Shown here: in pieces, positions 51,152 to 60,573 of the stretch
How the letters are laid out: the number at the start of each line of letters is the position of its first letter
Numbering within the stretch: position 1 is the first letter of the stretch
NCBI GenBank assembly: GCA_937912025.1
Contig: CALDOZ010000030.1
Span: 1-64,000 of the forward strand
Direction: 5' to 3'
From: an uncultured Clostridia bacterium
GTDB lineage: Bacteria > Bacillota > Clostridia > Christensenellales > Borkfalkiaceae
DNA length: 64,000 nt
Program-made: the position numbers and the translations under genes
Notes under the pieces: generated by a model
Told to the model about the DNA's origin: nothing
The model's database searches: none
What the model saw: only the letters and a program-made list of their open reading frames with translations

Positions 51152-54022
51152 TTAAATTTTCTTTGTCATAGTTAAAATATTTTCACCATTTTCATAAGCG
51201 TAAGTTACCAAATCCATAGTTTTCTTCGTTATGAAAATACCAAGTCCACCAATTTCGCGCTCTTCCGCAGACAAAGTGATATCGGGGTCGGGTTTTTTAA
51301 GTGGGTCGAAAGGAACGCCTTTGTCTGCCATACGGAAAGTAGCGGTTCGAATATCTTTATCAAAAGTAATATCAAACTTTACGTCGCCGTCTTTTTCGCC
51401 ATAAGCGTAATGTGCAACGTTCACGAATACTTCTTCAATAGCAACGCAAATTGCCGTTTGAATCTTCATTGAGCATTGATATTTTTCTAATATTTGCTCG
51501 GTAAAGGCAAGAACGTCCGTCAACGATTCGGTTTTTGCAGGGAATGTTCTACTTTCCACGTAAGTTTCTCCTTTTTTAAGTTTATAATCGAACATAAGCA
51601 TTGTAATATCGTCAAACTGCGGTGCTTTTCCTACAAACTTATCAATATCCTTTTTCAGTTTAGGTAAAAGTTTGGTTTGGTCAAGTTCAAGGCTTTTATT
51701 CATAAACGAAAGAAGTCTATCTTCGCCGTAAAGTTCGTTATTTTCGTTCGTTGCTTCCGTAACTCCGTCAGTGTATAAGAATATTCTGTCACCAGCGTTA
51801 AGCGTAATTTCATTAACGCGATAACGAACGCCTTCCATACCAGCAAGAACAAAGCCCGCACGAGTTTTTAAGTATTCAAAACTGCCATCTGAGCGTTTAA
51901 GTAGTGGTGGGTTGTGTCCTGCATTTGCAAAGGTTAGTTTGCCCGTAGGTATATCTAAAATACCCATCCACGCAGTAACGAACATACCCGATTCGTTATT
52001 TTCACAAAGTTTTTGGTTGGCTTTTGTAAAAATATCATTAACCGACATACCGCTTTCCGCCAAGTCTTTAATAATCGTCTTAGCCGTCATCATAAACATA
52101 GCGGCAGGAATACCTTTTCCCGAAACATCCGCAACTAAAAAGGCAACCGTGTTGTCGTTAAGTTTATAAAAATCATAGAAGTCGCCACCAACTTCTTTTG
52201 CTGCAATCATTTGAGCAAAAATCTTATAATCTTCCACTTCAGGGAAGTTGGTTGGAAGAGCAGAGAGTTGAATTTGTTTAGCGTATTCTAATTCTTTATC
52301 AATACGAGCCGCTGCTTCTGCGATATATCTTTTTAACGTTGCAACTGTTGAATTTATATCGTCTGATAAAGATGCAAACTCTTCGTTTGCGCGAACATCT
52401 ACCTTAACGTCTAAATTGCCGCCCGAAATTTGCGCAAGTTTTGAGTTGATAACGCGTAAGTTGTTTATAATTATTTTCTTTATTAATAAATACAAAAGTA
52501 AGAAAAGTGCAGCAAAAATCAACACTTGCATAAACGAACTGAGCATTATTGATACGTCACGCATTATATTTACTTCTTCCGTAGGCATTGCCGCAATAAT
52601 GCAAAAACCTTCTTTGAAAGTGTAAACGTAAATGTAGTCACCTTGACTTTTATTGTTGTATGGGTTTAATATTTCAGTTTCAAAAATTTTCTCTTCCGTC
52701 TTGCCGTCTTGCATATTTTTAGAAGGAATAATTCCTAACACCGAAATATGTTCCCCGTTAACATCCGTTTCAGAAACTATTTTTAAGTTTTCGTCACAAA
52801 CGGCAATGAAACCCGTTGCACCAACGTGACGATTTTTTGTTACGTCAATAATGAAATTATCTATCGTTTCACGAAATTGTGCTTGATTGTAAGCAACTTG
52901 AATAAATCCGTCTTCAGTTTTTAAACCTGCGTATTTTCTAAGTTCTCCTAAAGCATTTTCGGTAAAATCTTGTACTAATTGCTCTGTTTCGCCAAGTAAA
53001 ACAAGGAATTCTTTAGGTTGCTCGTCGTCCGTTTGGTAAAAATTAAAACCTTCTTTTGCTTTATCGGTACTCTTTTTGATTATCCCGTCATTACCTACTA
53101 TATTTATTTCGCAAATTTCGTACTTGTCGCCAATAACGTCATCGCCTTGAAGCAAAGTAGAAAGGTCAACACCGTTATCGTATACGTATTCTTGTTTTAC
53201 CTTTTTTGCAACGTTCAATATTGCCGAATCGGATTTTGTTTTCACGTCGGTAACAACGTCTGTCATCGTGGTGGTGAAAGTTTCTTCTACTTGTGTTTCC
53301 GCTATACCCGTTTGTAAGTTATAAGTAAATATACTTGTTACGGCGTAAGCAAGAATTATACAAATAAGTAGCCAACGTTGAAATGTTTGCGCTATGCCTT
53401 TATCTTTGCCTATACGGAATAACTTTTCTTTACTAACTAACGCTATAATAAATAGCGATAAACCTACTGAAAGCGCATTAGCGATAATCATAGGAATCGT
53501 GCATTGCTTTACGAACAGGAAAGCATCGTAAGCCTTATCCATATTCGTAATGAAAATCATAAGCATATGGAATACTTCAAGAACGATTGCAATACCGATA
53601 GCAGGCACCCAGCTTGGCTTTTTGTCGTCGAACATAAATTTGCGAAGAACAGCCGCAATTACACCTGCCAAGCAAGTTGAAATAGAACACGCCACGGCTG
53701 TAAATGCGCTATCAGGATTCCAAAGCACGGTTAACGCACGGAATCCACCGCCTATAAAACCCGAAATGATACCTGCAATAGGTCCAAAAATTAAACCGGC
53801 AGAGATAGGCGAAGCGTCCCTAACGTTCATTGTTGCGCCCCAAATTTTAACACCGAACAAAGATGCGTAAATAGCCGAACAACCAAACAAAACGCCTATA
53901 ATCAATTCTTTATAAATTCTTTTTAAATTTTTGAAGCGCGTCTTTTTATCTAAAAAGTAAACGCCGATAACTAAAACAACGTTTAATAAAGCCGCCGAAA
54001 TAAATTTTACGTATTCTCCCAT
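51152..54022 (-). CDS. Membrane receptor: SpoIIE phosphatase fused to RsbW-type kinase domain
   Basis: A 956-residue protein. Residues 1-205 hold several helices of the 5TM LytS-like sensor type (ISAGLIFGPIAGIISGFIGG). An extracellular Cache-like part (about 245-500), one more helix and a HAMP linker follow. The PP2C/SpoIIE domain (about 590-790) has GGDFYDF, VADVSGKGIPAAM and YTDGVTEA. A C-terminal HATPase of the RsbW type has AIEEVFVNVAHYAYG, ADKGVPFDP and GGLGIFI. One polypeptide thus offers phosphatase and kinase for STAS proteins, controlled by an outside signal. The signal is unknown. Confidence 0.92.
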   Translation of the reverse strand: MGEYVKFISAALLNVVLVIGVYFLDKKTRFKNLKRIYKELIIGVLFGCSAIYASLFGVKIWGATMNVRDASPISAGLIFGPIAGIISGFIGGGFRALTVLWNPDSAFTAVACSISTCLAGVIAAVLRKFMFDDKKPSWVPAIGIAIVLEVFHMLMIFITNMDKAYDAFLFVKQCTIPMIIANALSVGLSLFIIALVSKEKLFRIGKDKGIAQTFQRWLLICIILAYAVTSIFTYNLQTGIAETQVEETFTTTMTDVVTDVKTKSDSAILNVAKKVKQEYVYDNGVDLSTLLQGDDVIGDKYEICEINIVGNDGIIKKSTDKAKEGFNFYQTDDEQPKEFLVLLGETEQLVQDFTENALGELRKYAGLKTEDGFIQVAYNQAQFRETIDNFIIDVTKNRHVGATGFIAVCDENLKIVSETDVNGEHISVLGIIPSKNMQDGKTEEKIFETEILNPYNNKSQGDYIYVYTFKEGFCIIAAMPTEEVNIMRDVSIMLSSFMQVLIFAALFLLLYLLIKKIIINNLRVINSKLAQISGGNLDVKVDVRANEEFASLSDDINSTVATLKRYIAEAAARIDKELEYAKQIQLSALPTNFPEVEDYKIFAQMIAAKEVGGDFYDFYKLNDNTVAFLVADVSGKGIPAAMFMMTAKTIIKDLAESGMSVNDIFTKANQKLCENNESGMFVTAWMGILDIPTGKLTFANAGHNPPLLKRSDGSFEYLKTRAGFVLAGMEGVRYRVNEITLNAGDRIFLYTDGVTEATNENNELYGEDRLLSFMNKSLELDQTKLLPKLKKDIDKFVGKAPQFDDITMLMFDYKLKKGETYVESRTFPAKTESLTDVLAFTEQILEKYQCSMKIQTAICVAIEEVFVNVAHYAYGEKDGDVKFDITFDKDIRTATFRMADKGVPFDPLKKPDPDITLSAEEREIGGLGIFITKKTMDLVTYAYENGENILTMTKKI

Positions 54023-54031
54023 TTTTATCTC

Positions 54032-54985
54032 CTACAAGCCTATAAATTTAGATATCAAGTTTGCAAGTAGGTCACCCACTAGACCAATCACCGTAAGTAA
54101 AACTAAATATAAAAACATACTGCCACGGCTTACTGAATTTTTATTAACGTTATAGTAAAAGTTAAAATGACCTTTAAGATTAGTTTCTCTATTTTGTTGC
54201 CATTGATATGTAATTACGTCTTCGCTTTTGTATCCTTTAGGTAAAAAGTCTTTGTATAAGTTTTCTTCTAACCTTCTAATTCGATAAGCCCCGGCATCGT
54301 TAAGTTCATAACTTTCATTAACTGAAAGTGTAACAACTGCTTTCTTTAATTTTTGGCGGTGAAAAGCTCCAATTTTCGTGATTTCTTCAGGCAAAAGTCT
54401 TGCTTCATTAATACGTATAGAATATCCGAATTTTTCTGCTACGATAGGGGTAGTTATTAAATCTTTTAATCTTTCCATCGCACTATTCATATCTTTACGA
54501 GGAGCAAACACTTCATCTAAGGATTTATGAGGCATTCGCCAAATAAAATACGCTTCGTCATTATCTAAAAAGGATTGTAAATTTACAAGGTCAAAAGCGA
54601 TAAGCGTACCTTTTGCTAACGGCGAAACTTTATAGTTTAGCGAACTTATATGTACGATATCTACCGTTTTTCCGTTGTAGGCGATTTCAGAAGTGTGTTC
54701 GTTCTTTTTATACTCTATAATGCAAGATGAACTAAAAGTGGCTTGCAATATATTAGTATCGTTAAAAAGAAGGGATACGTCCTCAATATCTTCTTTAGAA
54801 ACGCCAAAAGGTACGTATACGTTTAAGTTTTTACTTTCTTTTACGCCACGTATACGCACGGCAAGGTCAACGTAGCTTTTGCCCTTGGGGTTAAGCCAAT
54901 CGTTAATATATACGGTGCTAATGTCGTCGCCGTCAATCCACACAGCCCAACCATCGTCAGCAAATTTCCTTTGTTTTTTTGGCAT
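54032..54985 (-). CDS. C-tail-anchored protein of unknown function
   Basis: A 317-residue protein with a cytoplasmic body and one hydrophobic segment at the very C-terminus (FLYLVLLTVIGLVGDLLANL). I do not recognise a domain. GWAVWIDGDDISTVYINDW opens it, and a helical middle includes LLPEEITKIGAFHRQKLKKA. It sits between guanine deaminase (10 bases) and the SpoIIE receptor (9 bases), so it is part of the operon and may tether a partner to the membrane beside the receptor. Confidence 0.6.
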   Translation of the reverse strand: MPKKQRKFADDGWAVWIDGDDISTVYINDWLNPKGKSYVDLAVRIRGVKESKNLNVYVPFGVSKEDIEDVSLLFNDTNILQATFSSSCIIEYKKNEHTSEIAYNGKTVDIVHISSLNYKVSPLAKGTLIAFDLVNLQSFLDNDEAYFIWRMPHKSLDEVFAPRKDMNSAMERLKDLITTPIVAEKFGYSIRINEARLLPEEITKIGAFHRQKLKKAVVTLSVNESYELNDAGAYRIRRLEENLYKDFLPKGYKSEDVITYQWQQNRETNLKGHFNFYYNVNKNSVSRGSMFLYLVLLTVIGLVGDLLANLISKFIGL

Positions 54986-54995
54986 TTTTTACTCC

Positions 54996-56291
54996 TTATA
55001 AAACTTTAGTACCGGCAACGAATTTTGCCGTTAAATTTTTCTCGTCAAGCCCTAAATACACGGCTCTTTCCATTCTTTCTGCAAGATTTAAAGTTTGAGG
55101 ATGAGAAAGCACGTTATCGTTTAATACGATAGCATCAAAGTCATACCCATCTTCAAAGCTTCCAACTTTACCGAAAAATTTGCCTCCACCTTTAGTTGCA
55201 AGATAAAAGGATTCTGAAAAAACTAAAGGCTTATAATTTTCATTAACCATTCTAAAATACATTTTAGAAACTTGAATAGCATCTGTAATTGCCCTAAAAA
55301 TAGATAAACTATGTCCACCAGCAACATCGCTTCCAAGCCCAACGTTTAGCCCTAAATCCAAATATTTTCGGATAGGCGCTATACCAGAAGTTAAATTCAT
55401 ATTAGATGCAGGACAATGCGCAACAAATACACCGTTTTTATGCATAAGTTCTACTTCTTCATCAGTTGACCAAACACAATGAGCCATAACCGTTTTAACG
55501 TCAACCCCTATATCGTCGTTTTTGCCAAACAAATCATATTCATTGTATGAATCGCCGTAAAAAGAATTTTTAGGGCGCAAAAATTTTACAAAATCTATCT
55601 CGCCTTTACTTTCTGAAAGGTGTGATTGCACGGGGATACCATATGCCATTTGAATTTCACGAAGTTCTTCCATTAATTTATCAGTACAACACGGAATAAA
55701 ACGTGGAGTTAAAATAGGCTTTGTTCTTGTAAATTTATCTTTAACCGCATTGATCCAACCAAAAGTTGTATAGGCTGAAACGTCGGCGTTTTTTTCAGTT
55801 AAATTATCGCTTGCCTCTCTATCCATATTAACTTTTCCAACATAGCTAATAAGCCCACTTGCTTCCATTAGTTCCATCAACAATTCGGTAGCATAGCGGT
55901 GGCGAGTAGCAAATATAACGCTTCTTGTCGTTGCGCTTTCTTTTAATGCTTTAACAAACATATCGTATGCTTTTTTTGCATACTCTAAATCTTCGTATTT
56001 CTCTTCTTCGGGAAAGGTATAGCGATTAAGCCAATCCATAAGTTCTAAATCCATACTTGTCCCACGGAAAGCAAACTGTGGAGCGTGAACGTGCATATCA
56101 ATCATACCTGGAAAAATCAAAGCATCACCATAATCATAAATTGGCAAATTTTTAAATTCATTAGGCAAAGCACTAAATATGCCTTTAGAAACACCATTTA
56201 CACAAATAACAAATGCATTTTCGTGTAAATCGAGTTCTTTTGGATTTATCGTTTGACAAACGTTACCCTTAATAATAAAACTATTATGCAT
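54996..56291 (-). CDS. guaD: Guanine deaminase
   Basis: A 431-residue amidohydrolase converting guanine to xanthine and ammonia. Visible metal and substrate motifs are PGMIDMHVHAPQFAFRG near residue 60, QSHLSESKGE, VMAHCVWS, AHCPASNMNL and GLGSDVAGGHS. The length is typical of bacterial GuaD. It is first in the operon, with a structured 5' leader. Ribosome binding site AAGGAG. Its place ahead of GTP-consuming alarmone synthesis genes suggests a shared purine theme. Confidence 0.93.
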   Translation of the reverse strand: MHNSFIIKGNVCQTINPKELDLHENAFVICVNGVSKGIFSALPNEFKNLPIYDYGDALIFPGMIDMHVHAPQFAFRGTSMDLELMDWLNRYTFPEEEKYEDLEYAKKAYDMFVKALKESATTRSVIFATRHRYATELLMELMEASGLISYVGKVNMDREASDNLTEKNADVSAYTTFGWINAVKDKFTRTKPILTPRFIPCCTDKLMEELREIQMAYGIPVQSHLSESKGEIDFVKFLRPKNSFYGDSYNEYDLFGKNDDIGVDVKTVMAHCVWSTDEEVELMHKNGVFVAHCPASNMNLTSGIAPIRKYLDLGLNVGLGSDVAGGHSLSIFRAITDAIQVSKMYFRMVNENYKPLVFSESFYLATKGGGKFFGKVGSFEDGYDFDAIVLNDNVLSHPQTLNLAERMERAVYLGLDEKNLTAKFVAGTKVL

Positions 56292-56321
56292 AATAGTCTC
56301 CTTTTAACTATAAAACAATAA

Positions 56322-56394
56322 ACGAAGTATAAAACCATGACTATCGGCCTTAAGTAAATTATTTACTTCGTATCATATCTTAAAGCCGATAGCC
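56322..56394 (-). promoter_or_regulatory. Structured leader of the guaD operon (candidate RNA switch)
   Basis: On the minus strand, GGCTATCGGC pairs with GCCGATAGTC (10 bp). Inside, AAGTAAAT/ATTTACTT make a perfect hairpin. An overlapping ACGAAGTA can pair instead with TACTTCGT further down (56329-56322), so two folds exclude each other. There is no T-run, so control may be at translation. It does not match the purine-riboswitch consensus. Confidence 0.5.
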
Positions 56395-56435
56395 CAAATA
56401 TAAAAACCAAATTTTATTTAAATTTTTAATACTAA

Positions 56436-56672
56436 TTAAAACCCCATTGGACCGTATGGACCAAAGAATTGACCATATGCATTAAAAAATTCAGTCCAAT
56501 AACTTTCTTTTGCAACGTCGTATTTGTCTAAAACTTTATTTAAATCAGCAACTTTTTGGAAGATTTCTTTAATTTGCGCTTTTTCTTCTTCAGTATATTG
56601 TTCGTAGTTATCTAATAAATCTTCAATAACTACTTTAAATTTTTTAACTAATTCTTTCTTTTCTGTTTTCAT
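56436..56672 (-). CDS. Small acidic helical protein
   Basis: A 78-residue protein: charged helices (KKFKVVIEDLLDNYEQYTEE) followed by a Gly/Pro/aromatic tail GQFFGPYGPMGF. The start at 56672 is set by GGAGGAG 6 bases before it. No known family. The GPYGPMGF end is unusual and might be a short binding peptide. Confidence 0.6.
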   Translation of the reverse strand: MKTEKKELVKKFKVVIEDLLDNYEQYTEEEKAQIKEIFQKVADLNKVLDKYDVAKESYWTEFFNAYGQFFGPYGPMGF

Positions 56673-56705
56673 TTTAAACTCCTCCATTTTATTAATCTTG
56701 GTTTT

Positions 56706-57383
56706 TTATATTTGATTGTTTTCATTTTTTGGTTGTCTTACCATAGCGTAGTGCATAACGTCTGTTTTAGGAACGAATTCTTCTCTTTTAAGTTCAAATC
56801 CGTAATGCTTATATAAACCTACGTTGCTTTCTTTATTAGTTTCTAAATAAGCAACCATTTTTTCATCATCTAAAAATTCGAGCATAGGTTTCATTAACTT
56901 ACTTGCAATGCCTTTTCCTTGCGCTTCTTTTTTAACGGAAAGATTGAATAAATACCAATCGTAATTATCGGTAAACTCTTTTTTCAAATTCATAGCGTAA
57001 TTTTCGTAATTTAAAAGCCTACCTACTAAACCAAAGCCCGAATGAAAGAATAATTCAAGCCCACCACTCAATAAAAAAGGCATAGTTTTATTGCCCGTAA
57101 AACCAAATGGAAGCCAAGCGGCAAAACCGTTCATTTCGGGGCTATCGGCGTAAATAATGGCATCTTCCGTCATTGTTTTTAATGAAATTTGCATAAGAAG
57201 TTTAGACGCCTTTTTATCGTATTTACCCTTTGTGAAATAATTGTGTAAAGGGTAATCTTTGTATGCGTCCGCCGCAACTTCAGCCAAATGGTCTAAATCC
57301 TTTTTTTGAGCGATATATAGCCCTGCTTTTTCTATAATTTTTTTAGCAAGGGGTATTTCAATTTTTCTAACTAATTTGTCCAT
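56706..57383 (-). CDS. GNAT-family N-acetyltransferase
   Basis: A 225-residue acetyltransferase. Acetyl-CoA loop motif LSVKKEAQGKGIASKLM is near residue 149, and the late motif ETNKESNVGLYKHYGFEL follows. It resembles the group that includes puromycin N-acetyltransferase-like enzymes (central WLPFG region), but the substrate is unknown. Confidence 0.87.
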   Translation of the reverse strand: MDKLVRKIEIPLAKKIIEKAGLYIAQKKDLDHLAEVAADAYKDYPLHNYFTKGKYDKKASKLLMQISLKTMTEDAIIYADSPEMNGFAAWLPFGFTGNKTMPFLLSGGLELFFHSGFGLVGRLLNYENYAMNLKKEFTDNYDWYLFNLSVKKEAQGKGIASKLMKPMLEFLDDEKMVAYLETNKESNVGLYKHYGFELKREEFVPKTDVMHYAMVRQPKNENNQI

Positions 57384-57427
57384 GTGCGCACCTCTAAAAG
57401 ATTGTTTTTGTTTGTTTATTTTTGCAC

Positions 57428-58315
57428 TTAACCGTTCTCTATAATAATGTTAACAGTACAATTACCGAATTGATTGTCAAATTCCTCTTGCATTTTCGTT
57501 TTTAACGCCAGTATTTCTTCAAAAGTGGTATTCTTTTCAAAAGAAAGGTGTATATCTATCATTGTGATATCCCCACTTTTATGAGAATTAATTGAATGAA
57601 ACTGCGAGTAGCTATCATAATGCCGAGTTAATATATTCAGTATTTTCATTTGCTCTGCTTCAGGAAGCGTTTTATCCGTCAATTCAATCAGCGCTTGTCG
57701 AGTACGCTTAACGTATCCAAACATTAAATAAATAGCAACAAAAATACTAACTACTGGAGAAATATACCCTCCAACAGTATTATCTCGAAGCAACCACACT
57801 AGAAAAAGCGAAACTAATGCAACACTATCAAATAGCAATGCAGAAAGGGCTTCAGCATAATTGGCTTTAGAAATGGCACTATTATGGGTCTTAGTAATTT
57901 TACGTTGTTTAACGAAAAAGGCAATGTCAAAGCCGACGTTTATGACCTTCAATCCTACTACGGCAATTACAAAATCGCTTGGCTGTTCGGGGAATATGAT
58001 TTCATAAACTGAAAGCCCAAGCGCAATTAATAACCCGAAAAATGCTATACCATCACAAAGCAAGGAAGATATGGCTTCAACCTTACCTACGCCATAGTTA
58101 TATTCATATCGCAAATCTTTCGTCAGTTTTTTCGAGAGAACAACTACCAAGCTAAGGCTAATAAGGTACATGAACGAGTCAAATAAATCAATAAAAACGA
58201 GCAAATTCCTTGAAAGAATTGCCGACACTAATACTGCAACAAATGAAGGCAATTCTGCCAAAATTTGAGCAATAGATAGATTTTTCTGTTGTTTATAACC
58301 AGTTTTATTACCCAT
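57428..58315 (-). CDS. Cation diffusion facilitator-type transporter, divergent
   Basis: A 295-residue membrane protein with about six helices and a C-terminal cytoplasmic ferredoxin-like domain (HSINSHKSGDITMIDIHLSF), the CDF layout for divalent-metal/H+ antiport. The metal-site helices read FIDLFDSFMYLI and EALSALLFDS, so the canonical second Asp of helix 2 and the His of helix 5 appear replaced. Metal specificity or function may therefore differ. The neighbouring DMT transporter ends 11 bases upstream, a likely operon. Confidence 0.82.
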   Translation of the reverse strand: MGNKTGYKQQKNLSIAQILAELPSFVAVLVSAILSRNLLVFIDLFDSFMYLISLSLVVVLSKKLTKDLRYEYNYGVGKVEAISSLLCDGIAFFGLLIALGLSVYEIIFPEQPSDFVIAVVGLKVINVGFDIAFFVKQRKITKTHNSAISKANYAEALSALLFDSVALVSLFLVWLLRDNTVGGYISPVVSIFVAIYLMFGYVKRTRQALIELTDKTLPEAEQMKILNILTRHYDSYSQFHSINSHKSGDITMIDIHLSFEKNTTFEEILALKTKMQEEFDNQFGNCTVNIIIENG

Positions 58316-58326
58316 GGCTACCCCTA

Positions 58327-59286
58327 CTAAATTTTAAAAATTTCAGAAATACCGAGCAATGCAATACCTATTATCAAGATAGCCAAACTCAAATACTGCT
58401 TTTTTGTCAAGCGTTCTTTTAAGAATATACGAGCCAATATAATTGTAACAAGACAATAAGATGACGTAATAGGTGCTGTAAGTATCGGATTGAGTGTTAC
58501 GGCAAAGGTAAATGCCATTGTTCCCAAAGTATCGCCGACACCAGCACAACAACGTGTCAACTCTGTTTTCTTAAAAGGATTATATACGTGTTTTTTAACG
58601 ATAAGTAGATACAACCACACAACAACGGTAGCAACTGCAAAGCCAACACACTCAAAGAAAAAGAAATCTATATCGGGAATGCTAACTTCCGTTTCTCCAG
58701 ATACCGTAACCCCCATAGCCACCATAGAAGCAGCATCTACAAGATTATATACGATAGGAAAAATTAAAGCCAATGCGCCAAGGCGACGTTTCTTTTTATT
58801 TTTATCAAGGCTAATTTCCTGATTAGATAATTTTTGCTCTTGAATTCCAAGGAAAACAACGCCCACAACGATTGCAACCGTACCGATAATATCCATAACG
58901 CCAACTTTATCAGTTAAATGAGTGCTATCTGTGAACAAGAAAAAAACGTATAAGATAATTGCGGCGATTGCCCCGTCAATATTTTCAAGTGGAGAAACAA
59001 CCGAAGCATCAAGATGCTTTGTTCCCAAAAGTCCAAAAAACAACGCTATAACATAAAACACGCATAAAGGGATAAGGTATAGATTATCGCCAACCATTTT
59101 AATTGATTCTGGCAAGGTGGTAGAGCAGAAAGCCATAATAACACCCGCCAAAGTCATAACTAATCCCATCCATATAAAAGTTTTATACTGCGATAGTGTG
59201 TCTGAATGGTGTAAAGATTTTTTTAAAAGAATATCCGTAGCGCCCCACAAAACAATGCAGGACAGCGTTAATAAAAACCAAATCAT
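58327..59286 (-). CDS. EamA/DMT-superfamily transporter
   Basis: A 319-residue protein with ten hydrophobic helices in two EamA halves (first opens LLTLSCIVLWGATDILLKKS; second ends LARIFLKERLTKKQYLSLAI). Such carriers move small metabolites across the cytoplasmic membrane. The substrate is unknown. It is just upstream of the CDF-type gene. Confidence 0.88.
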   Translation of the reverse strand: MIWFLLTLSCIVLWGATDILLKKSLHHSDTLSQYKTFIWMGLVMTLAGVIMAFCSTTLPESIKMVGDNLYLIPLCVFYVIALFFGLLGTKHLDASVVSPLENIDGAIAAIILYVFFLFTDSTHLTDKVGVMDIIGTVAIVVGVVFLGIQEQKLSNQEISLDKNKKKRRLGALALIFPIVYNLVDAASMVAMGVTVSGETEVSIPDIDFFFFECVGFAVATVVVWLYLLIVKKHVYNPFKKTELTRCCAGVGDTLGTMAFTFAVTLNPILTAPITSSYCLVTIILARIFLKERLTKKQYLSLAILIIGIALLGISEIFKI

Positions 59287-59334
59287 ATTTATCCTAAGTC
59301 AAAAACAGTATCAAGTCGTTTTATGAACGATATT

Positions 59335-59850
59335 TTAGCTGTTTTCGTTAATATAGTTTAAAAGTTCTTTGCCAACTTCTTCAGCGTTAGCAACGAATTG
59401 TAATTTAATCGAGCCGTGATTTGGAACGTCTAAAGTAATGCTACCGTAGTCAAACGAGAATTTGTGAATAATAAATTCACGCAAAAATCCCGGATGGAAA
59501 ATATGTGGAACGTCTACGTCCATATAACAGTACGAAAGGTCATTAAGCGAAATTTTTGCTTCTTTTTTGCCGTGGAAATATACAAATTCACCATCAGTTT
59601 CCGCTAAAACGTTAGGTAGTTTTTTATAGACGAAATAAGGACGGATAAAGGTAAAATATCCTATCAAGCCAAAAAACAACGCTATGCCAATTACAATACA
59701 AAGTATAGTTGGGTTTAAAAATAAAGTTGGGTCTAAAATAACGATTGTAACGGGCATAACTAAAGCAAGCGCAATATAAATTACAGCATAGTAGATAAGC
59801 ACGAACTTTAAAAGCCCAAGTTTATCCATTTTTGTTACGAGAGTTTTCAT
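59335..59850 (-). CDS. Two-helix membrane protein of unknown function
   Basis: A 171-residue protein with two helices (about 14-37 and 45-70) and a soluble C-terminal half containing GEFVYFHGKKEAKISLNDLS. It is similar in plan to the PH-like protein at 40839. It starts 3 bases after the Pr6Pr gene, same operon. Confidence 0.55.
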   Translation of the reverse strand: MKTLVTKMDKLGLLKFVLIYYAVIYIALALVMPVTIVILDPTLFLNPTILCIVIGIALFFGLIGYFTFIRPYFVYKKLPNVLAETDGEFVYFHGKKEAKISLNDLSYCYMDVDVPHIFHPGFLREFIIHKFSFDYGSITLDVPNHGSIKLQFVANAEEVGKELLNYINENS

Positions 59851-59853
59851 GTT

Positions 59854-60534
59854 TTACTCCTTATCTTTTTGTTTTTTTGAAATTCTATCAAGCCCATAGA
59901 AACCAAAGCCCATTGCGACGAATGCAACGGATAAAATAGCAATCCACATTAAAACACCCGGTACGCCTTGCGTTTCAATATTCACGAAGAAATAAGGATA
60001 AATAAGCGTTGTACCTGTTGGGGTTAAAATAGAAGTATCAAAGCCTAAAATAGCGGCGTGAATTAAAAGGAATATAGCATAGCCAAGTGGAAAACTTATT
60101 GATGCTATAGGATAGCGCCAAGTAGTTTTTTTCCTTTCATAAAATAAAAACCAATCTGCTATGTACATAAGCGGAAGAACAACGTGGAAACAAATACTAC
60201 CTATTCTCCAGTTAAGTTTAGGGTCACGGTCTGCCGCCCCAGCAAGCACGAAGTTAAACACTAAAAAGGTAAGCAATATGCCAAGCATACCGATAAACTT
60301 TAAAAGCGGAGTTGCGGTAACGTAACCATCTTCCTTTCTTTTAATAGTTTGTATTAACGCCACTAACATAACGCCAAAGCATAAAAAGTTGCTAAGGTTA
60401 GTAAAGTACACGTAAAAATCCCATCTAAACAATTTAATATCGTCAAAAATGCCTAAACAAGCAACGCTACCCACAAGTGCCAACGTGCAATAAACTGTTT
60501 GATAAATAAGTTGTGCTGTTCTGTTTTTAATCAT
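59854..60534 (-). CDS. Pr6Pr-family integral membrane protein
   Basis: A 226-residue protein with six hydrophobic helices. The phrases FYVYFTNLSNFLCF and SICFHVVLPLMYIADWFLF plus YPYFFVN match the Pr6Pr (FAR-17a/AIG1-like) family seen widely in bacteria. Biochemical role unknown. Ribosome binding site AAAGGAG. Confidence 0.8.
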   Translation of the reverse strand: MIKNRTAQLIYQTVYCTLALVGSVACLGIFDDIKLFRWDFYVYFTNLSNFLCFGVMLVALIQTIKRKEDGYVTATPLLKFIGMLGILLTFLVFNFVLAGAADRDPKLNWRIGSICFHVVLPLMYIADWFLFYERKKTTWRYPIASISFPLGYAIFLLIHAAILGFDTSILTPTGTTLIYPYFFVNIETQGVPGVLMWIAILSVAFVAMGFGFYGLDRISKKQKDKE

Positions 60535-60573
60535 AAAAATTTTCTCCTTTAGGTTTTATTAAAATTCAAATTA

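Noticed and set aside
56322..56394. Purine (guanine) riboswitch ahead of guaD
   Set aside because: The three-way junction core bases of purine riboswitches are absent. Kept only as an unassigned structured leader.
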